Below, one piece after another: positions 1-6,056 of a stretch of DNA of 8,877 nucleotides. A program made the translations under genes and the position numbers. The stretch is from JBBDXI01 sp040902425 (GTDB lineage Bacteria > Planctomycetota > Phycisphaerae > Phycisphaerales > UBA1924): positions 1 to 8,877 of the forward strand of contig JBBDXI010000004.1 of the NCBI GenBank assembly GCA_040902425.1. Reading direction: 5' to 3'. Position 1 is the first letter of the stretch. Every line of letters begins with the position of its first letter. The notes below the pieces were generated by a model, which did no database searches, was not told the origin of the DNA, and saw only the letters and a list, made by a program, of their open reading frames with translations.

Positions 1-372
1 CTGATCGGGGGGGTGGTGGCGCCGCGCCTGATCACGGCGGAGATGGTGGGGCGGATGAGACCGGGGGCGGTGATCGTGGACCTTGGGGCGGAGGGCGGGG
101 GGAACTGCGCGCTGTCGCGCCCGGGGGAGACGGTGGAGGAGGGCGGCGTGCGGATCGTGGCGCCGGTGAACCTGCCGGCGACGATGCCGACGCACGCCAG
201 CGTGCTGTGGTCGCGGAACATGACCAGCTTCCTGCTGGCGTTCTGGAAGGACGGGGCGCTGCGGCTGGACCGGTCGGACGAGATCATGGCGGGGGCGCTG
301 ATCACGCACGGGGGTGAGGTGGTGCACGCGGGGGCGCGGGAGGCGCTGGAGCGGGAGGACGGGCGGGGGTGA
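1..372 (+). CDS. pntAA: NAD(P) transhydrogenase subunit alpha part 1 (domain I), 3' end only
   Basis: This is the C-terminal 123 residues of the NAD(H)-binding domain I of the proton-translocating transhydrogenase; the gene begins before the window and its frame is open from base 1. In the complex this soluble cytoplasmic domain binds NADH and passes hydride to NADP+ held by the PntB domain III. Family signatures read in order are LITAEMVGRMRPGAVIVDL, then GGNCALSRPGE, GVRIVAPVNLPATMP, and LLAFWKDGALRLDRSDEIM near the end; each matches the C-terminal part of PntA/alanine-dehydrogenase-type domain I proteins. The protein stops after domain I, so the alpha subunit is split, as in Rhodospirillum rubrum, rather than fused to its membrane part as in E. 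coli. pntAB starts 59 bases downstream on the same strand, so the two are probably co-transcribed. Identification is firm; the N-terminal two thirds cannot be judged. Confidence 0.93.
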   Translation: MIGGVVAPRLITAEMVGRMRPGAVIVDLGAEGGGNCALSRPGETVEEGGVRIVAPVNLPATMPTHASVLWSRNMTSFLLAFWKDGALRLDRSDEIMAGALITHGGEVVHAGAREALEREDGRG

Positions 373-376
373 GGGA

Positions 377-400
377 GGGCAGGCGGGACGCCTGCCCCAC
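377..400. repeat. Palindromic GC-rich dispersed repeat, copy 1 (pntAA-pntAB gap)
   Basis: A perfect 9-base inverted repeat, gggcaggcg (377-385) and cgcctgccc (389-397), is separated by a 3-base loop and followed by cac. A second copy at 3551-3574 matches it at 22 of 24 positions and keeps the 9+3+9 stem-loop geometry, so this is a repeat rather than chance GC richness. It lies in the short gap between two cotranscribed genes, 5 bases after the pntAA stop and 19 bases before the pntAB ribosome binding site. There is no T run after the stem, so it is unlikely to be an intrinsic terminator. Confidence 0.65.
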
Positions 401-418
401 TTGAGACTCCCTGGACAC

Positions 419-423
419 AGGAG
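419..423 (+). promoter_or_regulatory. Ribosome binding site of pntAB
   Basis: AGGAG lies 8 bases before the ATG at 432, an ideal Shine-Dalgarno distance. It fixes the pntAB start and is the clearest ribosome binding site on the plus strand here. Confidence 0.7.
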
Positions 424-431
424 CGGCACGA

Positions 432-821
432 ATGGGACAGGTCTTTGTTCTCGCGGCCGCGGCGGCCCAGGTGCCCGCTTCGCACGGGACGGCGCCGCTG
501 GATTACGTGTCGATGCTGTTCGTGTTCACGCTGGCGACGTTCATCGGGATCGGGGTGATCCGGCGGGTGTCGCGGCTGCTGCACACGCCGCTGATGTCGC
601 TGACCAACGCGATCTCGGCGATCGCGGTGGTGGGGGCGATCATCGTGGCGGGGGGCTCGGAGGAGTACCCGCTGTACGTGCGGGTGATGGGGGCGGTGGC
701 GCTGTTCGCGTCGATGACGAACATCATCAGCGGGTTCCTGATCACGGACCGGATGCTGAAGATGTTCCGGACGCGGGAGGGGCGGCCGGGCGGGACGGCG
801 GGGTCCGGGGGTGCGCTGTGA
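432..821 (+). CDS. pntAB: NAD(P) transhydrogenase subunit alpha part 2 (membrane part of alpha)
   Basis: This 129-residue inner-membrane protein is the membrane part of the split alpha subunit and forms the proton channel together with the membrane domain of PntB. The family motif HTPLMSLTNAIS is at residues 51-62, and the C-terminal signature GFLITDRMLKMF is at 101-112. Three hydrophobic segments are visible at about 25-43, 58-74 and 84-104. The stretch before the first helix (residues 1-24) is Ala-rich. The tail after residue 112 is Gly/Arg-rich and looks unstructured. Length is close to that of other separate PntAB proteins (about 100-140 residues). The ATG start is supported by AGGAG 8 bases upstream. 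Its TGA stop shares its last base with the ATG of pntB, so pntB translation is probably coupled to it. Confidence 0.93.
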   Translation: MGQVFVLAAAAAQVPASHGTAPLDYVSMLFVFTLATFIGIGVIRRVSRLLHTPLMSLTNAISAIAVVGAIIVAGGSEEYPLYVRVMGAVALFASMTNIISGFLITDRMLKMFRTREGRPGGTAGSGGAL

Positions 822-2215
822 TGCTGGTGGAGCTGGCGTACCTCGCGGCGACGGTGCTGTTCATCCTGTCGCTGCACTGGATGAGCGACCCCAGGACGGC
901 GCGGCGGGGGGTGGGTGCGGGGGTGGCGGCGATGGTGATCGGGGTGGCGGCGACGTGGGCGCGGCCGGACATCGCGAAGCACCTGTGGGTGGTGCTGCCG
1001 ATCCTGGCGGCGATCGTGCCGGGGGTGTGGCTGTCGATGGTGCCGCTGACGGCGGTGCCGCAGCGGACGGCGCTCTCGCACGCGTTCGGCGGGCTGGCGG
1101 CGGGGCTGGTGGGGACGGCGAAGTTCGCGTACTGGTACGGGCACGAGCCGGAGATGCTGACGGCGTTCCGGATGGGGGCGATCGGGCTGGAGGTGCTACT
1201 GGGGTACCTGACGTTCACGGGGAGCCTGATCGCGGCGGCGAAGCTGCAGGAGGTGAAGTGGGTCCCGCAGCGGCCGTGGGTGTACTCGGGGCAGCAGGCG
1301 GTGAACCTGGGGGCGTTCGGGGCGGCGCTGGTGCTGGGGGTGATGCTGGTGGTGTGGCCGACGGAGCCGTGGTCGCCGTGGGCGTTCGGGGTGCTCGTGC
1401 TTCTCGCGCTGAACTTCGGGTGGATGCTGGTGATGCCGATCGGCGGGGCGGACATGCCGACGGTGATCGCGATCCTGAACGCGTACGCGGGGCTGGCGGC
1501 GGTGGCGATGGGGTTCGTGCTGGACAACAAACTGCTGATCACGGCGGGGGCGCTCGACGGCTCGAGCGGGCTGATCCTCTCGATCATCATGTGCCGGGCG
1601 ATGAACCGGTCGTTCTTCAACGTGCTGTTCGGGGCGTTCGGGCAGGCGCAGGCCAAGGGGGCGGCGGGGGAGCAGAAGGTCTACAAGCCCGAGACGCCCG
1701 ACAACGCGGCGGCGATCCTGGAGCAGGCGGGGTCGGTGGTGGTGGTGCCGGGGTACGGGATGGCGGTGGCGCAGGCGCAGCACAAGGTGCGGGAGCTGTA
1801 CGACGCGCTGAAGAAGCGGGGCATCTCGGTGAAGTTCGCGATCCACCCCGTGGCGGGGCGGATGCCGGGGCACATGAACGTGCTGCTGGCGGAGGCGGAG
1901 ATCCCCTATGAGGACCTGGTGGAGATGGACGAGATCAACCCCGAGATGCCGCGGTGCGACGTGTGCCTGGTGCTGGGGGCGAACGACGTGGTGAACCCCG
2001 CGGCCCGGTTCGACACGAGCAGCCCGATCTACGGGATGCCGATCATCGACGCGGACAAGGCGCGGACGGTGTTCGCGGTGAAGCGGAGCAAGAACCCGGG
2101 GTTCGCGGGGATCGACAACGAGCTGTACTTCCTGGACAAGACGTGGATGCTGTTCGGGGATGCGAAGGGGGTGGTGGGGGAGGTGGTGAAGCACCTGGGG
2201 GACGGTGGGCGGTGA
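821..2215 (+). CDS. pntB: NAD(P) transhydrogenase subunit beta
   Basis: This 464-residue beta subunit carries the rest of the membrane proton channel and the cytoplasmic NADP(H)-binding domain III. Residues 1 to about 270 are a multi-helix membrane region. They include ALSHAFGGLAAGLVG (84-98) with His87, which I take as the counterpart of the proton-channel histidine known in E. coli, MPIGGADMPTVIAILNAY (205-222), and MCRAMNRSFFNVLFG (257-271). Domain III has the nucleotide fingerprint GYGMAVAQAQ (311-320), IHPVAGRMPGHMNVLLAEA (341-359), VLGANDVVNPAA (384-395) and KRSKNPGFAGIDNELYF (421-437), all family hallmarks. The ATG at 821 is chosen because it overlaps the pntAB stop by one base and gives a normal beta-subunit length; the frame stays open upstream but lacks any Pnt-like sequence there. 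No residue expected of an active enzyme looks missing. Codons are heavily G-ending (GGG, GCG, GTG, CTG). Confidence 0.96.
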   Translation: MLVELAYLAATVLFILSLHWMSDPRTARRGVGAGVAAMVIGVAATWARPDIAKHLWVVLPILAAIVPGVWLSMVPLTAVPQRTALSHAFGGLAAGLVGTAKFAYWYGHEPEMLTAFRMGAIGLEVLLGYLTFTGSLIAAAKLQEVKWVPQRPWVYSGQQAVNLGAFGAALVLGVMLVVWPTEPWSPWAFGVLVLLALNFGWMLVMPIGGADMPTVIAILNAYAGLAAVAMGFVLDNKLLITAGALDGSSGLILSIIMCRAMNRSFFNVLFGAFGQAQAKGAAGEQKVYKPETPDNAAAILEQAGSVVVVPGYGMAVAQAQHKVRELYDALKKRGISVKFAIHPVAGRMPGHMNVLLAEAEIPYEDLVEMDEINPEMPRCDVCLVLGANDVVNPAARFDTSSPIYGMPIIDADKARTVFAVKRSKNPGFAGIDNELYFLDKTWMLFGDAKGVVGEVVKHLGDGGR

Positions 2216-2239
2216 TCCGCGATCCGGAAAGAGCTTTTG

Positions 2240-2314
2240 AACGCGAAGGTCGCGAAGGCGCGAAGAAGAGAGGAGGGGTGACTCTTCCTTCGCGGTCTTC
2301 GCGACCTTCGCGTT
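2240..2314. repeat. Long imperfect palindrome between convergent genes
   Basis: The outer arms are an exact 18-base inverted repeat: aacgcgaaggtcgcgaag at 2240-2257 and its complement cttcgcgaccttcgcgtt at 2297-2314. Pairing resumes inward after a short disturbed stretch, with cgaag/cttcg (2261-2265 with 2288-2292) and aagag/ctctt (2266-2270 with 2282-2286), leaving a loop at about 2271-2281. Each arm is built from iterations of gcgaag. The element starts 24 bases after the pntB stop and ends 30 bases past the DinB stop, so it sits where two convergent transcripts meet. There is no T tract on either side, so it resembles a REP-like intergenic palindrome more than a classical intrinsic terminator, though it could still stabilise or end both messages. 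Confidence 0.7.
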
Positions 2315-2344
2315 AGGAAAGAATCGCGCTCCCGCGGCGGCGGA

Positions 2345-2839
2345 TCACACCGGCGGCAGGCCGCAGGCGCGGCGCCAGGCGCTGAGTTGGCCGAGGTGGG
2401 CGCTCTCGTGGTGGAGGGCGAGGTGGACGACGGCGTCGCCGACGAGGGGGAAGCGTTCGGCCCAGCGGGGGAGGGGGATGGGGCGGGCGAAGTCGGCGGG
2501 GGTGGCGCCCTCGAGGGCGCGCTCGAGGTCGTCGTGGCCTGTGAAGAAGGCTTCGAGGAGCGCGGCCTTTGGCGGGTAGGCGGCGGCGTCGGGGAGGGGA
2601 GTGGACCCGCGGCCGGCGGGGGAGTTGAGGGGGTCCTCGAACGGCTCCTGGCGAAGGATGGCGGCGAGGATGGGCGGGTAGGGGGCGAGGTGGGAGAGGG
2701 TCCACGCGGCGTGGTTGAGGGTGATGCCGGAAATGGGCTGGCGGACCATGTCCGCGCCGGTGAGGTCCGCGGTGAGGCGCTGCGCGTAGTCGCGCTGCTT
2801 GCGGAAGGAGCGGAGGATGGCGGCGAGGGCGGGGTCCAT
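2345..2839 (-). CDS. DinB-superfamily protein
   Basis: This 164-residue soluble protein belongs to the DinB/YfiT-like four-helix bundle superfamily. Members often bind a divalent metal through three histidines and include thiol-dependent transferases; many have no known substrate. The metal triad is visible: His50 in NHAAWTLSHLA (42-52), and His144 and His148 in the HxxxH motif of HHESAHLGQLSAWRR (143-157). Length is typical (about 150-180). The start is supported by a GGGGGAG stretch about 9 bases before the ATG. The gene lies 27 bases after the GH57 stop on the same strand and probably shares its message. That proximity gives no clear functional clue. Its substrate cannot be told from the sequence; the DNA-damage link in the family name should not be assumed here. 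Confidence 0.85.
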   Translation of the reverse strand: MDPALAAILRSFRKQRDYAQRLTADLTGADMVRQPISGITLNHAAWTLSHLAPYPPILAAILRQEPFEDPLNSPAGRGSTPLPDAAAYPPKAALLEAFFTGHDDLERALEGATPADFARPIPLPRWAERFPLVGDAVVHLALHHESAHLGQLSAWRRACGLPPV

Positions 2840-2866
2840 GATTGAGCGCTCCCCCCGCCGATCGTT

Positions 2867-4159
2867 CTACGCCGGCTGCCCGACGCCCGCCCCGGCCGCG
2901 GCCCGCTGGCGGACGTTGTCGAGCACGTTCATGAAGTTGATGTAGGAATCGTAGGGGGAGTCGTAGGGGTTGAAGTACTTGTGGACATCGCCGTCGGCGA
3001 AGTACTTGGTGCACATGTAGTAGAAGTGGTCGCTGGTGGTGAGCTTGCGCCAGTCCTCGAGGAGGTGGGCGGCCTCGGCGGCGTCGCGTTCGTCGCCGGA
3101 GTTCTCGGCGGCCGCGAGGCGGCGCTTCACGGTGCGCTCGAGCTTGTAAGCCTCTTCGAGGGCGTTGTTCTGCATGGCGTTGCCGAGCCAGGCGGTGAGG
3201 TCGCGCTCGGTGTCGGCCCAGGAGATGAACTGGGGCGCGTCGTACTCGCCGACGGGGGGGAACTGGGCGAGGGCCTCGCTGGGGGTGTTGAAGTGGTTGT
3301 GGCCGGCGTTGATGTCGAAGACCTTCTCGGGGAGGGCCTCGAGGAACTGGAAGACGCCGGTGTCGGCCCACTGGTGCTCGCCGAAGGTCTCGTAGTCCAT
3401 GAAGAGGTTGCAGAGGAAGCCGTCGCCGTTGATCTGGTTGACCCAGCGGGCGAACTTCTCGGCGGTGAGGGGCCACTCGGCCCAGCCGCGGTTGCTGAAG
3501 CGGAAGGCGATGTCGTCGCTGAGGCGGTAGTTCTTGAGGAGGATGCCGAAGGGCGGGCGGGGCGCCTGCCCCACCGGCTCCGGCCCCGGGGGGCGGTACA
3601 CGTAGTTGGGGGAGCGGTACCCCAGCAGGCGGTCGGCGCCCTCGGCGATGATCCCCGCGAAGCGCGGGTTGCCCTTGTCGTCGCGCATCTCGGCGACGGC
3701 GCGGGCGATGTCGTTGCTGTAGATCAGCTCGGTGTTGCGGAAGACGCGGGGCGTCTGGCCGAAGAGCTCCTCGATCCTGCGGGTGTGGGCCAGCACTTGC
3801 CCGGTGAACTCGGTCCGGGAGTAGAGGAACGAGAGGGAGTGGTAGTAGGTCTCGCCGAGGAACTCGCAGCAGCCGCTGTCGGCGAGGGCCTTGAAGAGGT
3901 CGATGACGTCGGGGGCGAACTCCTGGAGCTGGTCGAGGACGACGCCGGTGAGGGAGTAGCTCACGCGGAAGTTGCCCTTGTGGCGCTTCACCAGGTCGAG
4001 GATCAGCCGGGTGGCGGGGCGGTAGCACTTGTCGGCGACCTTGCGGCAGATGGCGCCGTTCTTCTCGGTGTCGAAGTAGAAGGGGTGGGAATCGAAGACC
4101 GAGTAGCGCTTCAGCCGGAAGGGCTGGTGGACCTGGAAGTAGAAAACCACGGATGCCAT
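2867..4159 (-). CDS. Glycoside hydrolase family 57, alpha-amylase-like
   Basis: This 430-residue protein belongs to GH57, whose members cleave or rearrange alpha-glucans with retention through a (beta/alpha)7 barrel. Conserved regions appear in order: HQP at 11-13, GETYYHS at 102-108, FRNTELIYSND at 140-150 with Glu144 as the expected nucleophile, MDYETFGEHQW at 254-264 with Asp255 as the expected acid/base, and a C-terminal stretch with SDHFYYM (376-382). FRNTELIYSN plus MDYETFGEHQW points to the alpha-amylase subgroup rather than branching enzyme or 4-alpha-glucanotransferase. That subgroup call rests on memory of the motifs. No signal peptide is visible, so it is probably cytoplasmic and acts on storage glucan or maltodextrin. 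Residues about 192-203 (PEPVGQAPRPPF) form a Pro/Gly-rich insertion between SPNYVY and LLKNYRLSDD, encoded by the repeat at 3551-3574. Both catalytic residues are intact. No clear Shine-Dalgarno precedes the ATG. Confidence 0.92.
   Translation of the reverse strand: MASVVFYFQVHQPFRLKRYSVFDSHPFYFDTEKNGAICRKVADKCYRPATRLILDLVKRHKGNFRVSYSLTGVVLDQLQEFAPDVIDLFKALADSGCCEFLGETYYHSLSFLYSRTEFTGQVLAHTRRIEELFGQTPRVFRNTELIYSNDIARAVAEMRDDKGNPRFAGIIAEGADRLLGYRSPNYVYRPPGPEPVGQAPRPPFGILLKNYRLSDDIAFRFSNRGWAEWPLTAEKFARWVNQINGDGFLCNLFMDYETFGEHQWADTGVFQFLEALPEKVFDINAGHNHFNTPSEALAQFPPVGEYDAPQFISWADTERDLTAWLGNAMQNNALEEAYKLERTVKRRLAAAENSGDERDAAEAAHLLEDWRKLTTSDHFYYMCTKYFADGDVHKYFNPYDSPYDSYINFMNVLDNVRQRAAAGAGVGQPA
3551..3574. 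repeat. Palindromic GC-rich dispersed repeat, copy 2 (inside GH57 gene)
   Basis: This copy matches the repeat at 377-400 at 22 of 24 positions. Its stem is gggcgggcg (3551-3559), loop ggg, then cgcctgccc (3563-3571); one G-T pair replaces a G-C or A-T pair, so the stem-loop is nearly kept. It lies inside the GH57 reading frame, which reads through it on the minus strand as VGQAPRPP, with no frameshift or stop. The residues it adds fall between two conserved GH57 blocks. Confidence 0.65.
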
Positions 4160-4165
4160 GGCGGG

Positions 4166-4171
4166 ATTCTA
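4166..4171 (-). promoter_or_regulatory. Candidate -10 box for a leaderless GH57 transcript
   Basis: TAGAAT on the minus strand matches the TATAAT consensus at 5 of 6 positions and ends 6 bases before the GH57 ATG, so transcription would begin at or next to the A of the start codon. This is the classic spacing of leaderless genes and agrees with the lack of a Shine-Dalgarno sequence. I see no convincing -35 box at 16-18 bases upstream. In such GC-rich DNA an AT-rich hexamer stands out, but chance cannot be excluded. Confidence 0.35.
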
Positions 4172-4203
4172 CGGGGTCGGGGTGAGCGCGGGGTTCAGGG
4201 GCT

Positions 4204-4244
4204 GGCCGCCGCGCTGCTGCGCGCCGGAGACGCCGCGAGCGGCC
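4204..4244 (-). terminator. GC-rich hairpin after the envelope operon
   Basis: On the minus strand GGCCGC-T-CGCG (4244-4234) pairs with CGCGGCGGCC (4213-4204), a 10-base-pair stem with one bulged base and a loop of about 20 bases. It begins 4 bases after the stop codon of the last gene of the minus-strand envelope operon and before the separate GH57 gene. No T tract follows, so if it ends transcription it would do so weakly or with a factor; it may instead protect the 3' end of the message. Confidence 0.3.
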
Positions 4245-4248
4245 GACC

Positions 4249-5388
4249 TCAGGTCCGGACGCGCCCGATGAGGGCGATGGCGACGGGGGCGAGGATGAGG
4301 ACGGGGAGGAAGACGGAGACCTGGGGCGGGATTCGGGGGATGGCGGCGGCGGTGCCCAGGACGCCGCCGACCAGCGCGATCACCCCGACGGGGGCGGCCT
4401 TGAGGGCCTGGGTGAGCATGTTCCCGGGGACGCGGGTGAGGAAGAAGCTCATGGCGATGCAGAGGGTGAGCAGGTTGCAGACCATGGTGGCGTAGCGCCC
4501 GAGGCTGGAGCGGACGATGCGGTCGTAGTTCTGCCGGGCCTGCTCGGAGCCGAGGCCGGCGCGCTCCATGCGGCCCAGGACCTCCCGCGACTGGGCCCAG
4601 CTGAGTTGCTGACCGAAGCCGGTGGCGCGGCGGAGGCTGAGCACGGTGGGGTCGAGGTCGGTCTGGAGGCGCGCGGGGCCCGGGGCGGGGGCGCCCATCG
4701 CCCCGGCCTCCAGGGCGGTGGACCCCTCCAGGTCCCACCCGCCGTCGCGCCAGACGGCGCGGTTGGCGTGGAGCCGGCGGGTGGCGCGGCCCTCGGCGTC
4801 GCGCTCCCAGATGTACAGGTCGGTGAGGACGCCGGCGTCGGCGTCGAAGGCCGCGGCGTAGAAGAGCCGGCCCTGGCCGTCCGCCGTGGGCGGGGCCTGC
4901 CGGGCCCCCGGGGGGGCGGCCCGCCGGACGACATCGCCCTGGTCGCGGGCGAGGAGGTGGGCGATGCGGGGGATGACCAGCTCCTGGTTGAGGGCCTGGA
5001 GCGCGGTCATGCCGACGGCCACGAGCAGGATGGGGCGTGCGACGCGGAAGAGGCTCTGGCCGCTGGCGAGCAGGGCGACCAGCTCGCGGTGGCGGACGAG
5101 CTGGGCGCAGGTGAAGCCCATGGCGCCGACGAGGACGAGGCCGAGCATGAAGTTGAAGAGGCTGAGGAGGCGGGGCCACCAGAGGTCGGCGATGAGCGCG
5201 AGGGTGGCGAGGAGGCGGTGGAGGGCGGTGTCCTGGTTGGCGGCGCGGGCGGCGATGGAGCCCAGGTTCCAGTAGCGCCCGAGGTTGAGCGAGGCGTCGA
5301 TGGTGACGACGAAGCAGAAGAGGATGACCAGCAGCGCCACGATGTTGACGAGGTATTGGCGGGCGATGTAGCGGTCGAGGAGGCTCAT
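4249..5388 (-). CDS. LptF/LptG-family permease (complete)
   Basis: This 379-residue inner-membrane protein belongs to the YjgP/YjgQ (LptF/LptG) family, whose two members form the membrane part of the LptB2FG transporter that extracts LPS-type lipid and feeds it to the periplasmic LptC/LptA bridge. Hydrophobic segments lie at about 14-33, 63-97 and 117-134, then a periplasmic region of about 150 residues, then segments at about 300-316, 328-350 and 355-374. The family hallmark is seen in RHRELVALLASGQSLFRVAR (99-118), followed by NQELVIP (134-140). Length fits LptF/LptG (about 350-400). I cannot separate LptF from LptG by eye. The ATG at 5388 overlaps the PAP2 stop (ATGA) and has no Shine-Dalgarno (gcgcctcctccc precedes it), so translation is probably coupled to the upstream gene. 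The frame is open much further upstream, but that part only shadows PAP2. Residues 155-174 form a Pro/Ala/Arg-rich, low-complexity stretch at the edge of the periplasmic domain. Confidence 0.88.
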   Translation of the reverse strand: MSLLDRYIARQYLVNIVALLVILFCFVVTIDASLNLGRYWNLGSIAARAANQDTALHRLLATLALIADLWWPRLLSLFNFMLGLVLVGAMGFTCAQLVRHRELVALLASGQSLFRVARPILLVAVGMTALQALNQELVIPRIAHLLARDQGDVVRRAAPPGARQAPPTADGQGRLFYAAAFDADAGVLTDLYIWERDAEGRATRRLHANRAVWRDGGWDLEGSTALEAGAMGAPAPGPARLQTDLDPTVLSLRRATGFGQQLSWAQSREVLGRMERAGLGSEQARQNYDRIVRSSLGRYATMVCNLLTLCIAMSFFLTRVPGNMLTQALKAAPVGVIALVGGVLGTAAAIPRIPPQVSVFLPVLILAPVAIALIGRVRT

Positions 5389-6056
5389 GGGAGGAGGCGC
5401 GGCGGGCTCGTGCCCCGCCATCCGCCGGGGCGCAGCAGCCGGGCGACAGCGTACCCGACGAGGGCGGCGCCGAAGATGTCGGTGGCGAAGTGGGCCCCGG
5501 AGGCCATCCGCGTCAGGCCGCACCCCAGCGCCGCCAGCAGGGCCACCGCCCCGGCGCGGGGGTAGACGAACCAGAGGAGCAACGCGGCCCCGAAGGCGAC
5601 GGCGGCGTGGCTGCTGGGGAAGGCGAGGCTGTCGGGGTTGGCGAAGCGCTCCCAGAGGCCCTTGAAGTGGTGGATGCCGAGCTGGCTTTCGTAGGCGACG
5701 TTGGGCCGGTAGCGGCCCGTCAACACCTGAAGAAGTTCGGCCGCCGCGCCGGAGAGGGCCGCGGAGAGGAGGGTCATCACGGCCGCGCCCGTGAGCCTGG
5801 GGTTGCGCGGCCAGGCCACGCCGTGCGCGGCCATCGCGGTGCAGATGATCGCCCACGACCAGAGGGACCCGGCGACGCGGAAGGTGCGGTAGAAGTCCTT
5901 CTGCTCCAGCGCGCCCGCGTCCTCGATCCAGGCCCAGAAGAAGAGCGTCCGGTCCAGCAGGAGCAGCGCCAGGAACATCAGCAGCAGCACGATCGCGGCG
6001 CGCCGGCGCCTCGCCCAGAGCACGCGCCGTTCGAAGGGGTAGAGCCACTCACTCAT
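5385..6056 (-). CDS. PAP2-family membrane phosphatase
   Basis: This 223-residue protein is a PAP2 (type 2 phosphatidic acid phosphatase) superfamily enzyme. Members act at the outer face of the inner membrane on lipid phosphates such as undecaprenyl pyrophosphate, phosphatidylglycerol phosphate or the lipid A phosphates. A basic N-terminus (RRVLWARRRR, 10-19) is followed by a membrane segment at about 20-40 and further hydrophobic segments at about 62-80, 88-106, 150-163, 168-182 and 193-207. The three catalytic motifs are present: LTGRYRP (112-118, motif 1), FPSSHAAVAFG (146-156, motif 2 with His150) and TRMASGAHFATD (182-193, motif 3 with Arg183, His189, Asp193). The motif 1 lysine is replaced by Gln110, and PSGH reads PSSH. 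The start (6056) overlaps the stop of the glycosyltransferase gene as ATGA, and its own stop overlaps the next ATG the same way. Its position suggests it handles the lipid carrier or lipid A phosphate in this operon; the exact substrate is unknown. Confidence 0.9.
   Translation of the reverse strand: MSEWLYPFERRVLWARRRRAAIVLLLMFLALLLLDRTLFFWAWIEDAGALEQKDFYRTFRVAGSLWSWAIICTAMAAHGVAWPRNPRLTGAAVMTLLSAALSGAAAELLQVLTGRYRPNVAYESQLGIHHFKGLWERFANPDSLAFPSSHAAVAFGAALLLWFVYPRAGAVALLAALGCGLTRMASGAHFATDIFGAALVGYAVARLLRPGGWRGTSPPRLLP
5401..5419. repeat. Small hairpin inside the PAP2 3' end
   Basis: ggcgggc (5401-5407), a loop tcgt, and gccccgcc (5412-5419) form a stem with one extra base. The outline (ggcggg, short loop, tgcccc) resembles the repeat at 377-400 and 3551-3574, but identity is too limited to call it the same family. 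It encodes part of the PAP2 tail after the last membrane segment (WRGTSPPR), 13 bases upstream of the next start codon on the minus strand. Confidence 0.3.

Noticed and set aside
314..820. N-terminal extension of the pntB reading frame, open from 314
   Set aside because: It overlaps pntAA and pntAB in another frame, translates to Arg/Gly-rich low-complexity sequence without Pnt features, and the ATG at 821 gives the normal subunit length and a stop-start overlap.
742..2194. Long open frames on the minus strand across pntAB and pntB
   Set aside because: They are antisense to well-supported genes, rich in His/Arg/Pro or Ser/Thr/Pro as expected from complementing G-ending codons, and show no family motif.
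2240..2314. Reading the palindrome as a standard bidirectional intrinsic terminator
   Set aside because: Neither strand has a T tract after the stem; aggaaag follows on plus and tcaaaagctc on minus.
2873..2898. Possible degenerate repeat copy at the GH57 3' end encoding AGVGQPA
   Set aside because: The similarity to the element at 377-400 is short and the inverted arms are not preserved.
2345..4159. Idea that GH57 and DinB form a defence or novel enzymatic system
   Set aside because: Both are common housekeeping-type families, no nuclease, ATPase, toxin or mobile gene is nearby, and the only link is adjacency.
2981..4495. A 504-codon plus-strand open frame opposite the GH57 gene
   Set aside because: It is antisense to a gene with all GH57 motifs, is Gly/Val/Glu-rich low-complexity sequence, and has no recognisable domain.
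4883..4916. Possible third copy of the palindromic repeat inside the permease periplasmic domain
   Set aside because: Only a short core (ggcaggc followed by cccgcc) resembles the repeat, with a gap in the middle and no kept stem-loop; GC richness explains it.
4169..5179. A long minus-strand frame overlapping the LptF/LptG permease
   Set aside because: It is Pro/Arg/His-rich shadow sequence in a different frame from a permease with clear family signatures.
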